A stretch of 64,000 bases of DNA from Opisthorchis felineus (taxonomy: Eukaryota; Platyhelminthes; Trematoda; Opisthorchiida; Opisthorchiidae). The stretch is taken from positions 811,824 to 875,823 of the forward strand of contig SJOL01006493.1 of the NCBI GenBank assembly GCA_004794785.1, given 5' to 3'. Positions within the stretch are counted from its first letter, which is position 1, and every line of letters starts with the position of its first letter. The position numbers were made by a program, and so were the translations under genes. The notes below the pieces were generated by a model that saw only the letters and a list, made by a program, of their open reading frames with translations, was not told where the DNA came from and did no database searches. This document shows, one piece after another, positions 24,401 to 33,710 of the stretch.

Positions 24401-27400
24401 AATAATTCCGCCTCACGGTTTGGCATGCGCTTCATACCTGCAAAGTGTAAGGTGCTACTGCAAGACTGGGTGGACCCGAACCCTAGCCTCATGCTTGCGG
24501 ATGAGCCGATCGAGGTAGTAGACAAATTTGTCTACCTGCGCAGCTGCATCAGTGTCAGCGGTCTCGCGAAAGATAACGTTTCCATCCGGATTGGGATGGC
24601 TAGAGCAGCTTTCGTGAACCTGCATCACCTGTGGCATAGGCGTGACATCAGCTTATCCGTCAAGGGTCGAGTTTACAATGCTGCGGTGCGCTCCATACTA
24701 CTATACGGATCAGAAACCTGGCCGTTGCGCGTCGAGGACGTCAAAAAACTTTCAGCGTTTGACCATCAATGCCTTCGGAGCATTGCGCGAGTCCGGTGAG
24801 AACACTGGATCAGTAATGCTGAAGCATGTCAAAGGATTTTCGGAAGAAACAACTCGTTCACGATTGATGAACTGAGCACACTCCATAGGTTGCGCTGGCT
24901 TGGCCACGGGCTCCGTATGCCACCCGACCGACTTCCTCGAAGGGCTCTTTACGCACAACCACGTGAAGGGTGGAAACGAGCCAGGGGAGGTCAAACAATC
25001 ACTTGGCAGCGAAGTATGAAAGCCATTACCAGCAAACTCAGCTGTGCTGGTCATTGCCGCCTTCCTGGATGGGGACCCCGAGACGGGCCACATAAATGGT
25101 TGGAGACATTGTCAGACATGGCGCAGTCGCGCCCTCAATGGCGCTCGTGCATCCAAGCTATTGCCTTCAATCAATAGCTCCCTTCCCAATCCCCTCACTT
25201 GACAGTCCACTGACAGTGCTCCATTTATGCACCAATTTATCAGCTCCCGCCTCCAATGCGCAGCTACCTACCCCACCTCCCCAAATCATCGGTGAACGAA
25301 ATTGTGGCAGCTACAACCACTGTACGACAAGTACGCGGTTGTTACAGCTGACGATGTTGATGGTGATGATGAGCTTACTTCAGATTAATCACCTCAACTG
25401 AGCCCAGACGGTTCAGCCCATGTTAAGTCCTCTTTCATTTGTGTCAGATGACTCATTCTTTAACCGTAAGCCGAGGTTTATCCTTGGGTATGTGCACCAA
25501 TGTGGAAATCTTCGGATTACTTGAGATACGATACTGCCTCGCGAAACGGTGTGAGAAACAATCTTTAAGATGCAGTGGAATTTAAAAGAATACTCTTGTT
25601 CACTTCGGAGTAAATCCGAGAAGCAAACTTCCCATACAGTCTTCTGATTTTAGAATCAAGAGAACATACTACGGGTCATCAACCCAAATATCTCGATATG
25701 CTAGGTGGACGATAATTTCGTTATGACGAAAATAACTCACACACAAAATCGACACGGATTGTTCAATACGACGTTTGGAGGCACTACCTTTATAACTGAA
25801 ACTAAAGAGAACAGTCGAACTCCGACCAAAACACAAAGGCACCCGTGAGACTGTACGGGCTTATCTGATCCAGAATTTTGGTTGACTTTCTATCACAAGA
25901 ATGGCATGACGAAGGGAACAAGCACAGGGCAAGTTCTTTAGAGTTCTTTAGTTCTTTTCGTTAGATCTTATAGACGAGGAATGTGGATTGCTGTTGGTCA
26001 TACCGATCCGTACTGCCTCGCCGAGATATATCGTTTGCCTTTTTTTAGAACACACAGTCAATTTTCTTAATTGTGTTGGATCATATCTATGGGTGTTCTA
26101 CTTCACAAAGGCTTGGAAGCATCTGGTAATGATTATTCAGTCTTATTGGAGTAGCCTTCAGGGTCCTAAAGATAAAGCCGCATGATACCACGGTTATTGT
26201 GAAGTTCTTTCACCGTTTTTGAATGTGCTTTACTGTGGATGCTGTTGGACTGAATCGGTCTCACTACTAGCAACAACAGCTTAAGAAATTTCATCGGAAG
26301 GCACTAACATCTGTGCGTCACTTGGGTGTAAGTTGTTGGGTTTCATTACGTAGATGCTCGGATTTTGTCCCAAACTCTAGTCTTTCTTCAGCCTAGTGGT
26401 GCATGGTATAACACCTCACTACCCATTAGAAGCCTCATTTCTGTCTCACTCAGAAACGAATGTGCTGCGGTTTTTGGTTTCAGGCATGCTAAACAATTTT
26501 CCACTTTTTGCCCTCAAGGTCCACAGTTAATTTCCCCACATAGTCCAAAACAGATAGTTTCTCCGTGGGGTAAAGTTCTAACAAATCATCGCGTTTGGGA
26601 GATGTTAACCACAATGGAGGACATTGTCATATGGTTGATCAATTCTGCATATACACTCATGATAGGCAAGCCCTGCATTTGCCGGGTCCACAGTCCGTAT
26701 AAACTGACAATACTGTCCACAATGACAGAACTAGTAACTTATGGACCAATATGATCAGAGCACACCAAGTTTTTACCGGCCACTTTGATTCCAATCTAAA
26801 TAGTCCACTATGTTCGGCATGTAGTTTTTTTCTTTCTGTCATTTGACTTAGCCATACTTACCCACCTAGGGGTTGAACAAATTTCAGTATTTTTGTAACT
26901 GTGCAGGTTATTTGATAAATCTGCTTCCCTCAGATTTTTATTATGTCGATGAAAAAGTTCATATCACACTTAAATACATGCGAAGAACTTGAAAGGTTAT
27001 GGACGGGGAAACAAATGTGGATTTCATATAGTGATTTTCTTTTGCATCCCTAATTTCGGGCCTCCATGTTACTAATACAAAATACCTAATATCTTTAGAC
27101 AACGTATGGATACAAAGTATTTTTAACTCCTTCTAAGGATACCTTTCATCCTGCTATGGTTTGAAATTCTGAAGAGGAATTATTTTCTATCAGACCGGCA
27201 ATTATAGGCTTTTATCGTAAATCCCCAATCCCGGATTTGTAGTTTAAGAGAGTAAGGAAAGATGTTGTGGGTATTCGCTGGATTTACTGAACTTCTGGCT
27301 TGTGACAGAACGTAAAAGAACTTCAAAATTATAAGTCTGCAGAGGTGCTGAGAGTAGGTGTGATTCGGAATGTTCTGAGTGAAATGGATGTTTTGGATGA

Positions 27401-30400
27401 CCTGCTCACGTACGTCAACATGACTTGAAGCAGCGCAGTGATAAGAAGTTGAACCGTTCTGTTCCAACATGCTTCCAAGCTCAAAATCTGAGAATTTAAC
27501 ATGCCATAGCAGTTCTTGGTTTTCAAAAAAAATGAATTCCTAACATTTGCTACGGACATCGCTGACACTCTAATAAACAACTATAACTACACAGAAAGGG
27601 TCATACTGTTTCCAGAATATATGTAGCACACTGTTGCTTCAAAGAATAGAGAATATTTGATAATACCGCCCCCAATGAACCGGAATAGACACCTGGCAAA
27701 TGCCGATATACATGAAACTAGCCGTGGTGTTAAGTCAGATAGATCCAACCGAATACCGCACACTATTAGTTCTTGAAACATCCTCAACATGCACAAGTCG
27801 CACATCACAAGTCACAAGAACAGCACCCGAGTGTCACTCAGTTCCACCAAGCCATAGCACATTGGTCACCTGCGGCAAGCGCATTTAACGCTGCTCCACC
27901 ATTCTGCGTTCAGTAGGTCATGAAAGCCATGGATCACAAGGAGATACGACGAACTTCACTGAAAAGAATGCATTTGAAGGCTGTGGGAGGGTCGTGGGAG
28001 GGTATTAAGAGAGTTCACATGTGGCACCATAGTATTCGCACGCTTACCATTTCAAGTGAAAGAAAGCCCGAGTAAGCCACATTCGTCGCGAAATCATTGA
28101 GCGTCATTGTTGGGAATCGAACCAGGGGGAGGAACCTCGCAGCAACCTGAGCTCGATTCACTAGAACATCACGAAGGCCGAGCCGAACGCATTCAGCCCC
28201 AGCCCAGCGTCTCACCGCAGCAAATACTTCTGATTCTTTACAATTCAATGTGTCCCGCTGAAGCAATGATATAAAGTTAGTTGCATCCATTTCCAAGAGT
28301 CCAGGTGAGCTCAGTACATGAGGGGCCTGTTCAAGTGAAGAACGATGAAAAGTATAGTTAAGGTTTATTTGAGAGCATATTTCAGCTAAGTTGTGATTTA
28401 ACGAAATAAGCGGAATGAAACGATGTGAATGGTTAAGCTATGATGTAGTCATGGACTAACTTTTAATCATAGCGGAATGTTTCAAACGAGTTACATTCTT
28501 GGAGAACCCGGGTCATCCGAGGTGATTACGTGGTTCAGGTACAATTAAAACCAAGTAAGCTTTACGACAGACTTTCGGATGAAACGAATTTAGGCCAGTC
28601 AAAAGTCTATGGCAGATCATCCGTTATCTTCAGTTTTTAGTATTGTTAGCTAACCAGAAAGCACTAGTTACGCGTTCAGCGACAAAAAATAGGCTACCCT
28701 TAAGAGGTATCGCCAGCTAAAACTGACCCCACCGAACAACTTATTCTTTATGCTCACGAATTTTGAAAAGCATCAGTGAACCACACTAACCGAAACAATG
28801 CTTTAAACCACAACTAACAATTCTCTGAAGAACTCAAATTCACCTGAACCAATCACAGTTAGCTGACTAATATATGCAAGCGATTTTTCACCCAGGTCGG
28901 GCTTCACACACGGTATCTCTACAGTTTACTTGCCAATTTTTATTTTCGCTCGATATACTACACCGAATAATGTGGCAATAATGCACCAAAGAGCCAAAAC
29001 CAATGAAACCTCGGTCCATCTCCTTGAATTTTGGGCCTACTGAGAACCTCAGTAAGTTTGTTGATGGATTGTTGTTCCACTTCACTGGACACATTTCGTC
29101 GTGATCACATGGCACGGTGCTTCAAAAACTGCACCAAAATGACTGATTGCTAGCCACAAAACTTCAATGCTGTATGCAACACAAAAGAGCACACTTCATT
29201 TCACATACCAGCACATCGATCACGTGCCAACAACGGCGGGTTAGATCTTCTTCGTCAAAGAAGAGGCTCCTATCAAGCATCAAACATACGTTGGATGCAG
29301 TAATGAGTTCCTGGAAAAGTGAGACGATGGAAAACGGATTTAAAAACAGAGTCGTTATTATCAGTTCAGGCAGAACATAGAAACCAAAGAAACCTACCTT
29401 GAGATGCTCAACGCAGCGTTGCCCAAGTGGTGCAAGCATGTACTTCTTCGCAGCGTACAATACGTAGAAAACAATATCTGGGTCATCGTTCAACTGGATT
29501 TCGTCAGTGTACACATAATGGAGCATGGTTTCGAAGGCCTGTTGGTGAGCAAAGATAGTTGAGAGGGGAAAGAACAGTGCGTGATATGCTGAAACAGGGT
29601 AACACGTATGCGAGAGGTAACATCACCTCGTCTCAGAATATTGGTGAGTAAACAATCAGTTCATGTGACAAAGGAAATTTTACCATTTGAAAAGTGCTGT
29701 TTGTCTTGTACATGCAAAAAAGGGTCGTAATTGGTGCTGTTACCACGATCATATTTTGTGAAGGCACTCACATTTTAGTGAGTTAAACCGCTAGCATGTT
29801 GTAGGCAAAATTTCAGTAATTTTAAGTTCGAGTCTCAGAAAATTTATACTTGGGTGAATGTGCAGCAAAAGGACTTCTTTCTGTACAGTTTTAGATTCTG
29901 AGACGCCCCGGGAATTGTGTAGTGGAAGCGAGAAAATTATATGGACGCTCAGATTCTTGAGATCACACCGGAAGTTGTTGGGCTAAAAGCGAGCACTGCG
30001 ATCAACTGCAACCAAAATCGCCTGCAGAAACCCGGTTAGAAGGTGAAAAATGGCATAAATAATCTGAAACAGGGCTCAAAGTACTTTGCCTTTTGCTAGG
30101 ACTTCCCGTCAAGCTGAAGCAAAATTTTAGGAGGCAACTTGCAAACAACTTTTCCTTTATCTAGTAGAGATTCGAGAATATCCGCTGAATAGAGCAGACC
30201 TTGATAAGCTGAAGATACGGAACCAATAACTTTGCACATAGTATAGTCTATGGTGGCCTGTCTTCATCCAAAATCCCCGTAACGGGATAGTTCTGCACCG
30301 TGCTTGTGGAATCTCCACAACAGAAGCAGTCGTTTTTTGCAGGTCAATAGCCATGTTGAAGCTGTTTGAGTGCATGTAATTTTGCAGCGGGTTTTCGAGT

Positions 30401-32050
30401 ATCACATTCGTTGGATCCATTCGGCGGATCACATTCGGCGGATCCATGTGCTCTCGCCACCGCTCTGTTTGTTCAACTGGTTTGTAATGGTTCTGTAGTG
30501 AGAATCTACTCGATATTTTCTGGACCGTCATTTATCGACTTCTGATTAAAAAACGGAAGACGGATATTGTGAACTCCACTTGGAACAGCGTGGGGGAACA
30601 AGGTTATCATAAAAGGATGGGAAACCACAGTAACGGAGTAGACCAGTGTCGGATATCTGTCTGTCTAGCGCCCTATAGGGCAATTTGTCACCTACATCGT
30701 TCCGTTTGTTCACCATTACTACCAAACATTTCCAAAATTAAATAACCGAAACTAGCTTGCTGTCGATAGGAAGTTGGTAGCTCAGGTTCTGTACACTGAG
30801 GTGGGCAAATTGGTTGCACACGTTTCGTCACTAACTGAGGTGATATCAGCAGTGCGTTGTAGTGATGAGTGGTTGTTGTGAGAAACACTCCACACCTCCA
30901 AAATTGTCTCCTCAATAGAGTTGCTTCTCTAGGAGTGTCTCCTCGAGGGAGAAATAACCAGGTTAACAGATGGCTGCTCATATCCTACCACCATTGAACG
31001 ACATCAAAATGTGGTGCGGCTTTAGCGAAATACACTCATTTGCATACCAATTTGATTTTTACGTGAGACTCACCTGGAACCCAGCTGAATCTCTCGTTTA
31101 TGATGTTCCTCCGTAATCCCAATTTCCTCAGTCTAACCAGGCTTCATCGGATTGATTTATTTGGACGGAACAATTTTGTGACAGAGATAAGAGATGCGAT
31201 TACAGGGTATGAATTACTGACCAGAGCTTGTCACATCAAAGGTTAATGAACTTACCCTTGGGTGTATATCCGGAACGCGATACTCCGTGTGCTGTTCAGA
31301 AGTGCGTGAATGCATTTCCGCTACCGGACCATAGAACATGGCCTCAAATACAGGTGATGCGGTGGCGAGAATGAGACGATGGGCTGCGAAACGTTTGCAT
31401 GGTGTATGTTGCATGGCGGAAACACGGTGCGACTGACTAACTGGTGATTCCACTGAACCAGATTTTGTGATGGCGTTATCTGGAGCTGATTCCTCATGGT
31501 TAGAAGGTTCGCCCACAGAGTTACACGATTGAACACGAACCTGGTGAATAAATTCACCGTCAGTTTCCGAGAGACCTCTGAGTGATTCATTCTCAGGACA
31601 TGACGTTGAGAGAGGTTGGTCGCGGGGTGCGATGAGAGCCCGCTCAGTAACACTCCGCGCTTGTTGTGCCTCGTTGGTGATGTCATCTAAGTCGGAATTA
31701 AGATCCAGTTCTTCTTGATTTTCCTGACCATCCTCAAGTGAGTTGTAACTGCAAACCAGGTTCGACACTGCATGTTCACGGTCACTGATACCCATGCCGT
31801 TTGACCTCTCAGGGGGTGAACTGGACTGCTCGTGTTGCACTTTGGGTATTAACTCTGTCCCTCTTGGGGATCTTGCATACAACTGCATACCCGTCGGGCC
31901 GCCCGGTGCGCCTGGGTCCAAGGGTTCAAAACTTGGAAACATGGAGTTAGTATCCAAATCACTCGCACCACCAACTATGAACCAAACGTCTGCGAAACGT
32001 TCACTTTGAAGCAGTCGGTGCCAAAGAGATTGAGGTCCTGAACAGCCAGC
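6067..32050 (-). CDS. BTB-BACK-PHR protein, BTBD1/BTBD2-like, seven visible exons (5' end missing)
   Basis: Join, minus strand: 32050-31256, 29538-29398, 29310-29209, 28326-28048, 18434-18084, 13027-12569, 6498-6067. Every exon length is a multiple of three (795, 141, 102, 279, 351, 459, 432), every intron is phase 0 and GT-AG, and the frame stays open for 852 codons before TAG at 6069-6067. Domains in visible-residue numbering: split BTB (about 19-320), BACK (about 313-455), PHR (about 527-852). Family knowledge: BTBD1/2/3/6 proteins have this order and are regarded as cullin-3 ubiquitin-ligase substrate adaptors. The BACK segment (RDTL, VRRWAGAEC, LVRFPTMTL) looks closest to BTBD1/2. Oddities are about 190 extra residues inside BTB and about 95 inside PHR. 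The initiator codon must lie upstream of 32050, because an in-frame TAG abuts the exon as part of the acceptor. Function is inferred from family only. Confidence 0.88.
6499..12568 (-). other. Last intron of the BTBD-like gene (6.07 kb)
   Basis: GTAAGT at the 5' end and TGTACTTCAG at the 3' end. Contents noticed are the T9-G11 run and purine-rich sequence around 11190-11440. No coding exon, LINE or hammerhead was recognised. Confidence 0.75.
8638..8657. repeat. T9-G11 homopolymer junction
   Basis: Nine T followed by eleven G in the 6-kb intron of the BTBD-like gene. The G run could be a sequencing or assembly weak point. Confidence 0.9.
12569..13027 (-). CDS. BTBD-like gene, exon f: PHR domain, first half, with basic insertion
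   Basis: 153 codons, phase 0 on both sides, acceptor ACTTTTGCAG/GTT and donor GTGAAA/GTAAGT. It starts VSAPIFLSGIGVYGS...LNVTVELKH, the PHR signature (relatives: IFVVGFGLYGS...Y.V.I.LK). Where relatives continue directly, about 95 residues are inserted, ending with a basic cluster KRKKK (visible residues 673-677). The domain then resumes with IVSDGSTRVYDVTFPCPVK, matching the family's SDGS.T..V.F..PV. The basic run could be a nuclear-localisation signal, but this is untested. Confidence 0.85.
15536..15766 (-). other. Cys-rich open frame in intron, unrecognised
   Basis: Minus-strand open frame of about 70 codons ending TGA at 15538-15536, with seven Cys in a secreted-domain-like spacing (TGCLVDCFG, ETDCFKG, YACGYRCPEPNANCF). 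A TTCTTTTCTAG tract and a later GTGCAGACAG could be acceptors, but I see no partner exon and no signal peptide. It sits in the intron between exons e and f of the BTBD-like gene, same strand. It may be a lone exon, a decayed retrocopy or chance. Confidence 0.2.
15894..16240. mobile_element. Inverted pair of SM-alpha-like SINEs with hammerhead
   Basis: Two copies of one repeat face each other: 15894-16036 in minus and 16102-16240 in plus orientation, separated by 65 bases, so the transcript could fold into a hairpin of about 140 bp with mismatches. Shared blocks are CTACTAGCCGG, GAGGTCGCGGGTTCGGAG (B-box-like) and GTTTCGTGAG, followed by the ribozyme region. The minus copy carries an intact hammerhead (15936-15978). 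In the plus copy the equivalent core reads CTGATAA and TAAA and is dead. The tRNA-like head plus hammerhead recalls the schistosome SM-alpha repeat. It lies in a 5-kb intron of the BTBD-like gene, whose strand matches the intact copy. Confidence 0.75.
15936..15978 (-). ncRNA. Type-I hammerhead ribozyme, SM-alpha-like, intact core
   Basis: Minus strand: stem I CACTG/CAGTG (15978-15974, 15940-15936), core CTGATGA (15973-15967), stem II TCC/GGA with a T-T mismatch at its base (15966-15953), GAAA (15952-15949), stem III ACAG/CTGT (15949-15942) and A17 at 15941. Predicted cleavage is between 15941 and 15940. Both five-pair stem I and four-pair stem III are fully Watson-Crick. Stem II is the weak element. 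Being in the sense of the BTBD-like pre-mRNA, it could cut that intron. Confidence 0.75.
16241..18083. other. Intron sequence without recognised content
   Basis: Part of the 5,056-nt intron between exons e and f of the BTBD-like gene. Short open frames on both strands look like chance. The stretch 13028-15535 of the same intron is also featureless apart from a CG-poor open frame at 13478-13843 that I do not recognise. Confidence 0.6.
18084..18434 (-). CDS. BTBD-like gene, exon e: BACK end, linker and start of PHR
   Basis: 117 codons, phase 0 on both sides, acceptor ATCCTGCAG/GTC and donor TTCCAG/GTGAGT. The first residues, VRDLFVHITTNDFTGLP, continue the BACK domain (relatives have V.SLFLHFTVN.KP). 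A polar linker of about 65 residues rich in Thr, Ser, Glu and Gln follows, longer than in vertebrate BTBD2. The last 30 residues, including VWRCSRF and HQHRISFQ, begin the PHR beta-sandwich. The join to exon f restores the family pattern: a strand, then a Phe-Leu/Val-x-Gly-Ile/Phe-Gly motif. Confidence 0.85.
18435..21333. other. Intron sequence left of the RTE LINE
   Basis: Holds the hammerhead remnant at 19771-19813. Overlapping plus-strand open frames at 19978-20575 have a Lys/Glu-rich stretch (EEREKKKQSK) and a helix-like DLKQFLEPLQSRLHSLSREF; these could be a decayed retroelement ORF1, but nothing confirms it. Confidence 0.4.
19771..19813 (-). ncRNA. Degenerate hammerhead remnant
   Basis: Minus strand CTGATGA (19807-19801), then GACACAAAAAGGGA, GAAACCGGTA. 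The order matches the 308-bp repeat's ribozyme, and the flanking CCCCTCGACAACCCA matches its 3' side. Stem II no longer pairs at its base. It lies inside the 9.6-kb intron of the BTBD-like gene. Confidence 0.6.
21347..21433 (+). ncRNA. Candidate HDV-like self-cleaving ribozyme at the LINE 5' end
   Basis: The first templated bases, CCCGACC (21347-21353), are exactly complementary to GGTCGGG (21377-21383), giving a 7-bp P1 that starts at the element boundary. Immediately inside, ACC (21364-21366) pairs with GGT (21374-21376) to make a 3-bp P3 with a 7-nt loop. No base separates P3 from the P1 return strand, as in HDV. The 10 nt between P1 and P3 would hold J1/2 and the P2 strand. A hairpin TGGAAC-GTC-GTTCCA (21419-21433) could serve as P4 and is followed by CAAGG, which could hold the catalytic C. 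I could not settle P2. HDV-like ribozymes at the 5' ends of R2 and RTE-type LINEs are established; this copy's activity is inference. Confidence 0.5.
21785..25177 (+). pseudogene. RTE endonuclease-reverse transcriptase, frameshifted
   Basis: Endonuclease: IGAFNVRVLCQIGKQ and CCVSETRIQD (about 22196-22310), AILAGDMNAQVGR (about 22645-22683) and SDHAMV (about 22950). Reverse transcriptase: DKAPGPDDLYPALF, GISLLAVASQVL, FLDLKAAFDSVDR, REGCSLSPFLFNFVID and the catalytic box EYTDDIALLG, where most relatives have EYADD. The C-terminal region includes GSETWPLRVED, HRLRWLGHGLRMP and WLETLSDMAQ. Breaks are a frame change near 22375-22395, a one-base shift near 22735, TGA at 23507-23509 (an Arg codon in relatives) and TGA at 24797-24799 (Trp expected). 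The final stop is TAG at 25175-25177. The frame upstream of the endonuclease is Pro/Ser rich and its true start is unclear. Catalytic residues remain readable, so decay is recent to moderate. Confidence 0.9.
25384..28047. other. Intron sequence right of the RTE LINE
   Basis: No gene, SINE or ribozyme recognised. AGTTCTTTAG is repeated in tandem near 25931-25955. The plus-strand open frame at 26365-26754 has no family resemblance I can name. Confidence 0.5.
28048..28326 (-). CDS. BTBD-like gene, exon d: BACK domain
   Basis: 93 codons, phase 0 on both sides. The acceptor is TTGAACAG/GCC; a second AG closer to the conserved block was rejected because it breaks phase. The donor is ATG/GTAAGC. 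It encodes VLSSPGLLEMD, LLQRDTLNCKESEVFAAVRR, WAGAECVRLGL and RFLPLVRFPTMTLNDFA, all typical of BACK in BTBD1/2. The intron before it is 882 nt; the one after is 9,613 nt and holds the RTE LINE. Confidence 0.93.
29209..29310 (-). CDS. BTBD-like gene, exon c: BTB-BACK junction
   Basis: 34 codons, phase 0 on both sides, acceptor CTTTTCCAG/GAA and donor GTGCTG/GTATGT. It encodes ELITASNVCLMLDR, then LFFDEEDLTRRCWHVIDV. This matches the family's N-A-C...L..SRLF-E..L..RCW.VID pattern, which opens the BACK domain that orients a cullin-3 adaptor's substrate module. Confidence 0.92.
29398..29538 (-). CDS. BTBD-like gene, exon b: BTB core
   Basis: 47 codons, phase 0 on both sides, acceptor CACCAACAG/GCC and donor AAG/GTAGGT. 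It encodes AFETMLHYVYTDEIQL followed by VLYAAKKYMLAPLGQRCVEH, the central BTB helices that are the most recognisable part of BTBD1/2/3/6 proteins. The intron to exon c is only 87 nt, the shortest in the gene. Confidence 0.92.
30814..30856 (-). ncRNA. Hammerhead-like motif, mutated copy
   Basis: Homologue of 4551-4592. Minus strand reads GCACTGCTGATATCACC, then AGTGACGAAACGTGTGC. The core A6 is C and stem II has one mismatch, so it is probably inactive. It lies in the 1.7-kb intron of the BTBD-like gene. Confidence 0.4.
31027..31108 (-). repeat. Fragment of the hammerhead-bearing repeat body
   Basis: Minus-strand fragment with GAAATACACTCATTTGCATA, GAGACTCACCTGG and AACCCAGCTGAATCTCTCG on the plus strand. 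It lacks the ribozyme part. A variant hammerhead-like motif lies about 170 bases to its left (30814-30856); the same neighbourhood is seen at 4551 and 4811. It is in the 1.7-kb intron of the BTBD-like gene. Confidence 0.75.
31256..32050 (-). CDS. BTBD-like gene, exon a: BTB N-terminal half with long insertion
   Basis: 265 codons. The acceptor is a pyrimidine-rich tract ending CATGTAG before GCTGGC; the donor is CCAAGG/GTAAGTTC. The start encodes RFADVWFIVGG, the conserved first strand of the BTB fold (residues 18-28). The next conserved piece, KRFAAHRLILATASPVFEAM, appears only at residues 219-238, where relatives have about ten residues between the two. The 190 intervening residues are rich in Ser, Glu, Asp, Pro and Asn and look disordered. 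The exon ends with YRVPDIHPR, which leads into exon b exactly as in relatives. The reading frame has no interruption, so the insertion is translated unless a cryptic intron removes it. Confidence 0.88.
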
Positions 32051-32720
32051 CTACATGAAAAAGAAGTTGTATTGTAACAGGCCTGATCTTTTGGAAACCA
32101 TTCTTCAGTGTTCCGTTATAAATCTGTTTTACGTAGGAGTGATGATCCTTGAGAGGCGGCATAAGTTGTTGCCCCGATTTAAGCGTGAACTCCATGACCC
32201 AAAGTAAATACAAATCATAACACGTACGATTATTCTGAAGTGACACCACTATCAAGGAAACGTTACACACACTGGCATGTATGGCATACTGTAAACCAAT
32301 ATAATCGTGTGTAGACTGTACAAGGCAACCTCGTCGCCATAAAAGCGTCATACGTGGTCAGTGATTTTAAATGATCCAGAAAGCACCTTCGTCCGGAATG
32401 GCTGCACAAATTACCCCGACTGATCAACAGAGAGTATTTTTTGGTGGATATGAAGACGAGCCCAAAATGTCGCCGGTTTCACTCTCTTTTGGTCATCGTT
32501 CCTATTATGAAGTGAGGAAGTGAAGTGTAAGGCTCCGTGCTAAATTCGAGCACACGGATATCAGAGATATTGCGAACTAGCTGCCTATTGAATCTTACTT
32601 GAGATCATGACAATTCCACAACTCATCTGCCTATTCCACTCGTGTACTTTTGATGTCCACTTGTTCTAGTCATCCGTACCTGCCATTCACCTTGTCACAA
32701 AGGCCGCGCTGTCTGACATA

Positions 32721-32742
32721 TGTGTGTGTGTGTGTGTGTGTG
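32721..32742. repeat. (TG)11 microsatellite
   Basis: Eleven uninterrupted TG units between the two minus-strand genes. They adjoin a GC-rich, CpG-containing stretch (about 32750-33010) that has no recognised coding exon. The stretch might be an old repeat or part of an upstream exon or promoter of the BTBD-like gene. Confidence 0.95.
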
Positions 32743-33590
32743 AACGTGCGTCGTTTGCTTACCCACTCATGTTCATGTCCCGTCTGCTGGGCCTGCCCTG
32801 ACTTGCTCTGTCATGAGACCCGTGTGATTACACGGCCGATCCGAATCACGAGACTGGCCACGGAAGGGACGACCGCAACCCACATCTCCGAGCCAGCACT
32901 CCGCTCGTCGTTGTCTTGGTCGCAAATCTTGACAATGCACTGTGCCGGTCAGTGAGACTTGCGCACACCTTAGAGCCATGAGTGTGGACAATTGAGGCTT
33001 GTCGTGTATTTTGCTTACTTTTGTGTAAACAGTACCGCAAACAATCGATCCCAATTCTTCTTTTTGATATTCGGGGTCGTCAAACCTACGCGTGGCTCAA
33101 AGTTCGGTATCAGGAACCTCAACACTACCTGCCATGACTATTTAAACTGTCTACCCGTTCTTTAAAAGGAACTGATGTAGGTTCTTGAGAATCCTGTTGT
33201 CGTTTTCAGACGAGAGAGCGTCAAATAAATTAACTTCTTGTGGGTTAGAGAATACTTAGTGATGGGGTTAGGCTGTCCGGTTGCGAGGGTGGTTGTGAGA
33301 TATGTAGATATTTTATACGCACCACTCCCGTTTAGACGGTTTTGCTTCCCCCTGGCACTATTTTGCTAGTGAGTCCACACCAAAGGGAGGGGGATAGTTG
33401 AACTTGAGTTTCGCTCCTATCAGCAGTGCATACCCTCGGGGTTTGAACTCCGGATATCTGATGTACTCCACCAGCGCATGCTGGGCACATCTGAATTATC
33501 ACGTTTGAACAGGAGAACCAATCACATCGGTCAGACGTGAACACGTTCGCCTGTTCAGATGTGGTGATTCGGATGCGTCCAGCTTTAGCT

Positions 33591-33710
33591 GGTAGATTAG
33601 CGGTGACACGCTCGCCTTGCATGTAAGATGACCTGATTTCGAAACCGGACACGGACAAGAATATACACTACTGATGAGCTATAATAAGTCTGAAACTCGA
33701 ATTCATTAGT
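33591..33710 (+). mobile_element. SM-alpha-like SINE: tRNA-like head plus hammerhead remnant
   Basis: The head runs TTAGCGGTGACACGCTCGCC, TTGCATGTAAGATG, GATTTCGAAACCGG, with A-box and B-box spacing like a tRNA-derived promoter. It resembles the head at 57228. About 15 bases downstream is CACTACTGATGAGCTATAAT followed by AAGTCTGAAACTCG: the hammerhead core and GAAA are present, but stem II is weak and the 3' side of stems III and I has decayed. It lies upstream of the first visible BTBD-like exon. Confidence 0.6.

Larger units (their letters stand above)
21346..25371 (+). mobile_element. RTE-clade non-LTR retrotransposon (LINE), near full length, degenerate
   Basis: The element is framed by a 12-bp target-site duplication, AGCTTACTTCAG, at 21334-21345 and 25372-25383, which fixes its length at 4,026 bp. 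It encodes an apurinic-type endonuclease followed by a reverse transcriptase and a conserved C-terminal region, in the order and with the sequence style of trematode RTE/SR2-like elements. The 3' end is a short tract of GAT/GTT/GGT triplets (25351-25371), as RTE elements end, not poly(A). It lies antisense in the 9.6-kb intron of the BTBD-like gene. Two frameshifts and two stops make it inactive for protein, though the ends look intact. Confidence 0.93.

Noticed and set aside
32773..33054. Open frame in the GC-rich stretch as the missing first BTBD exon
   Set aside because: A donor-like AAA/GTAAGC follows a short NWD-containing peptide near 33035, but no start codon is in frame and the family motif is not convincing.
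33332..33658. 108-codon minus-strand open frame as an exon of the BTBD-like gene
   Set aside because: It overlaps the tRNA-headed SINE and does not resemble the expected N-terminal BTBD sequence.
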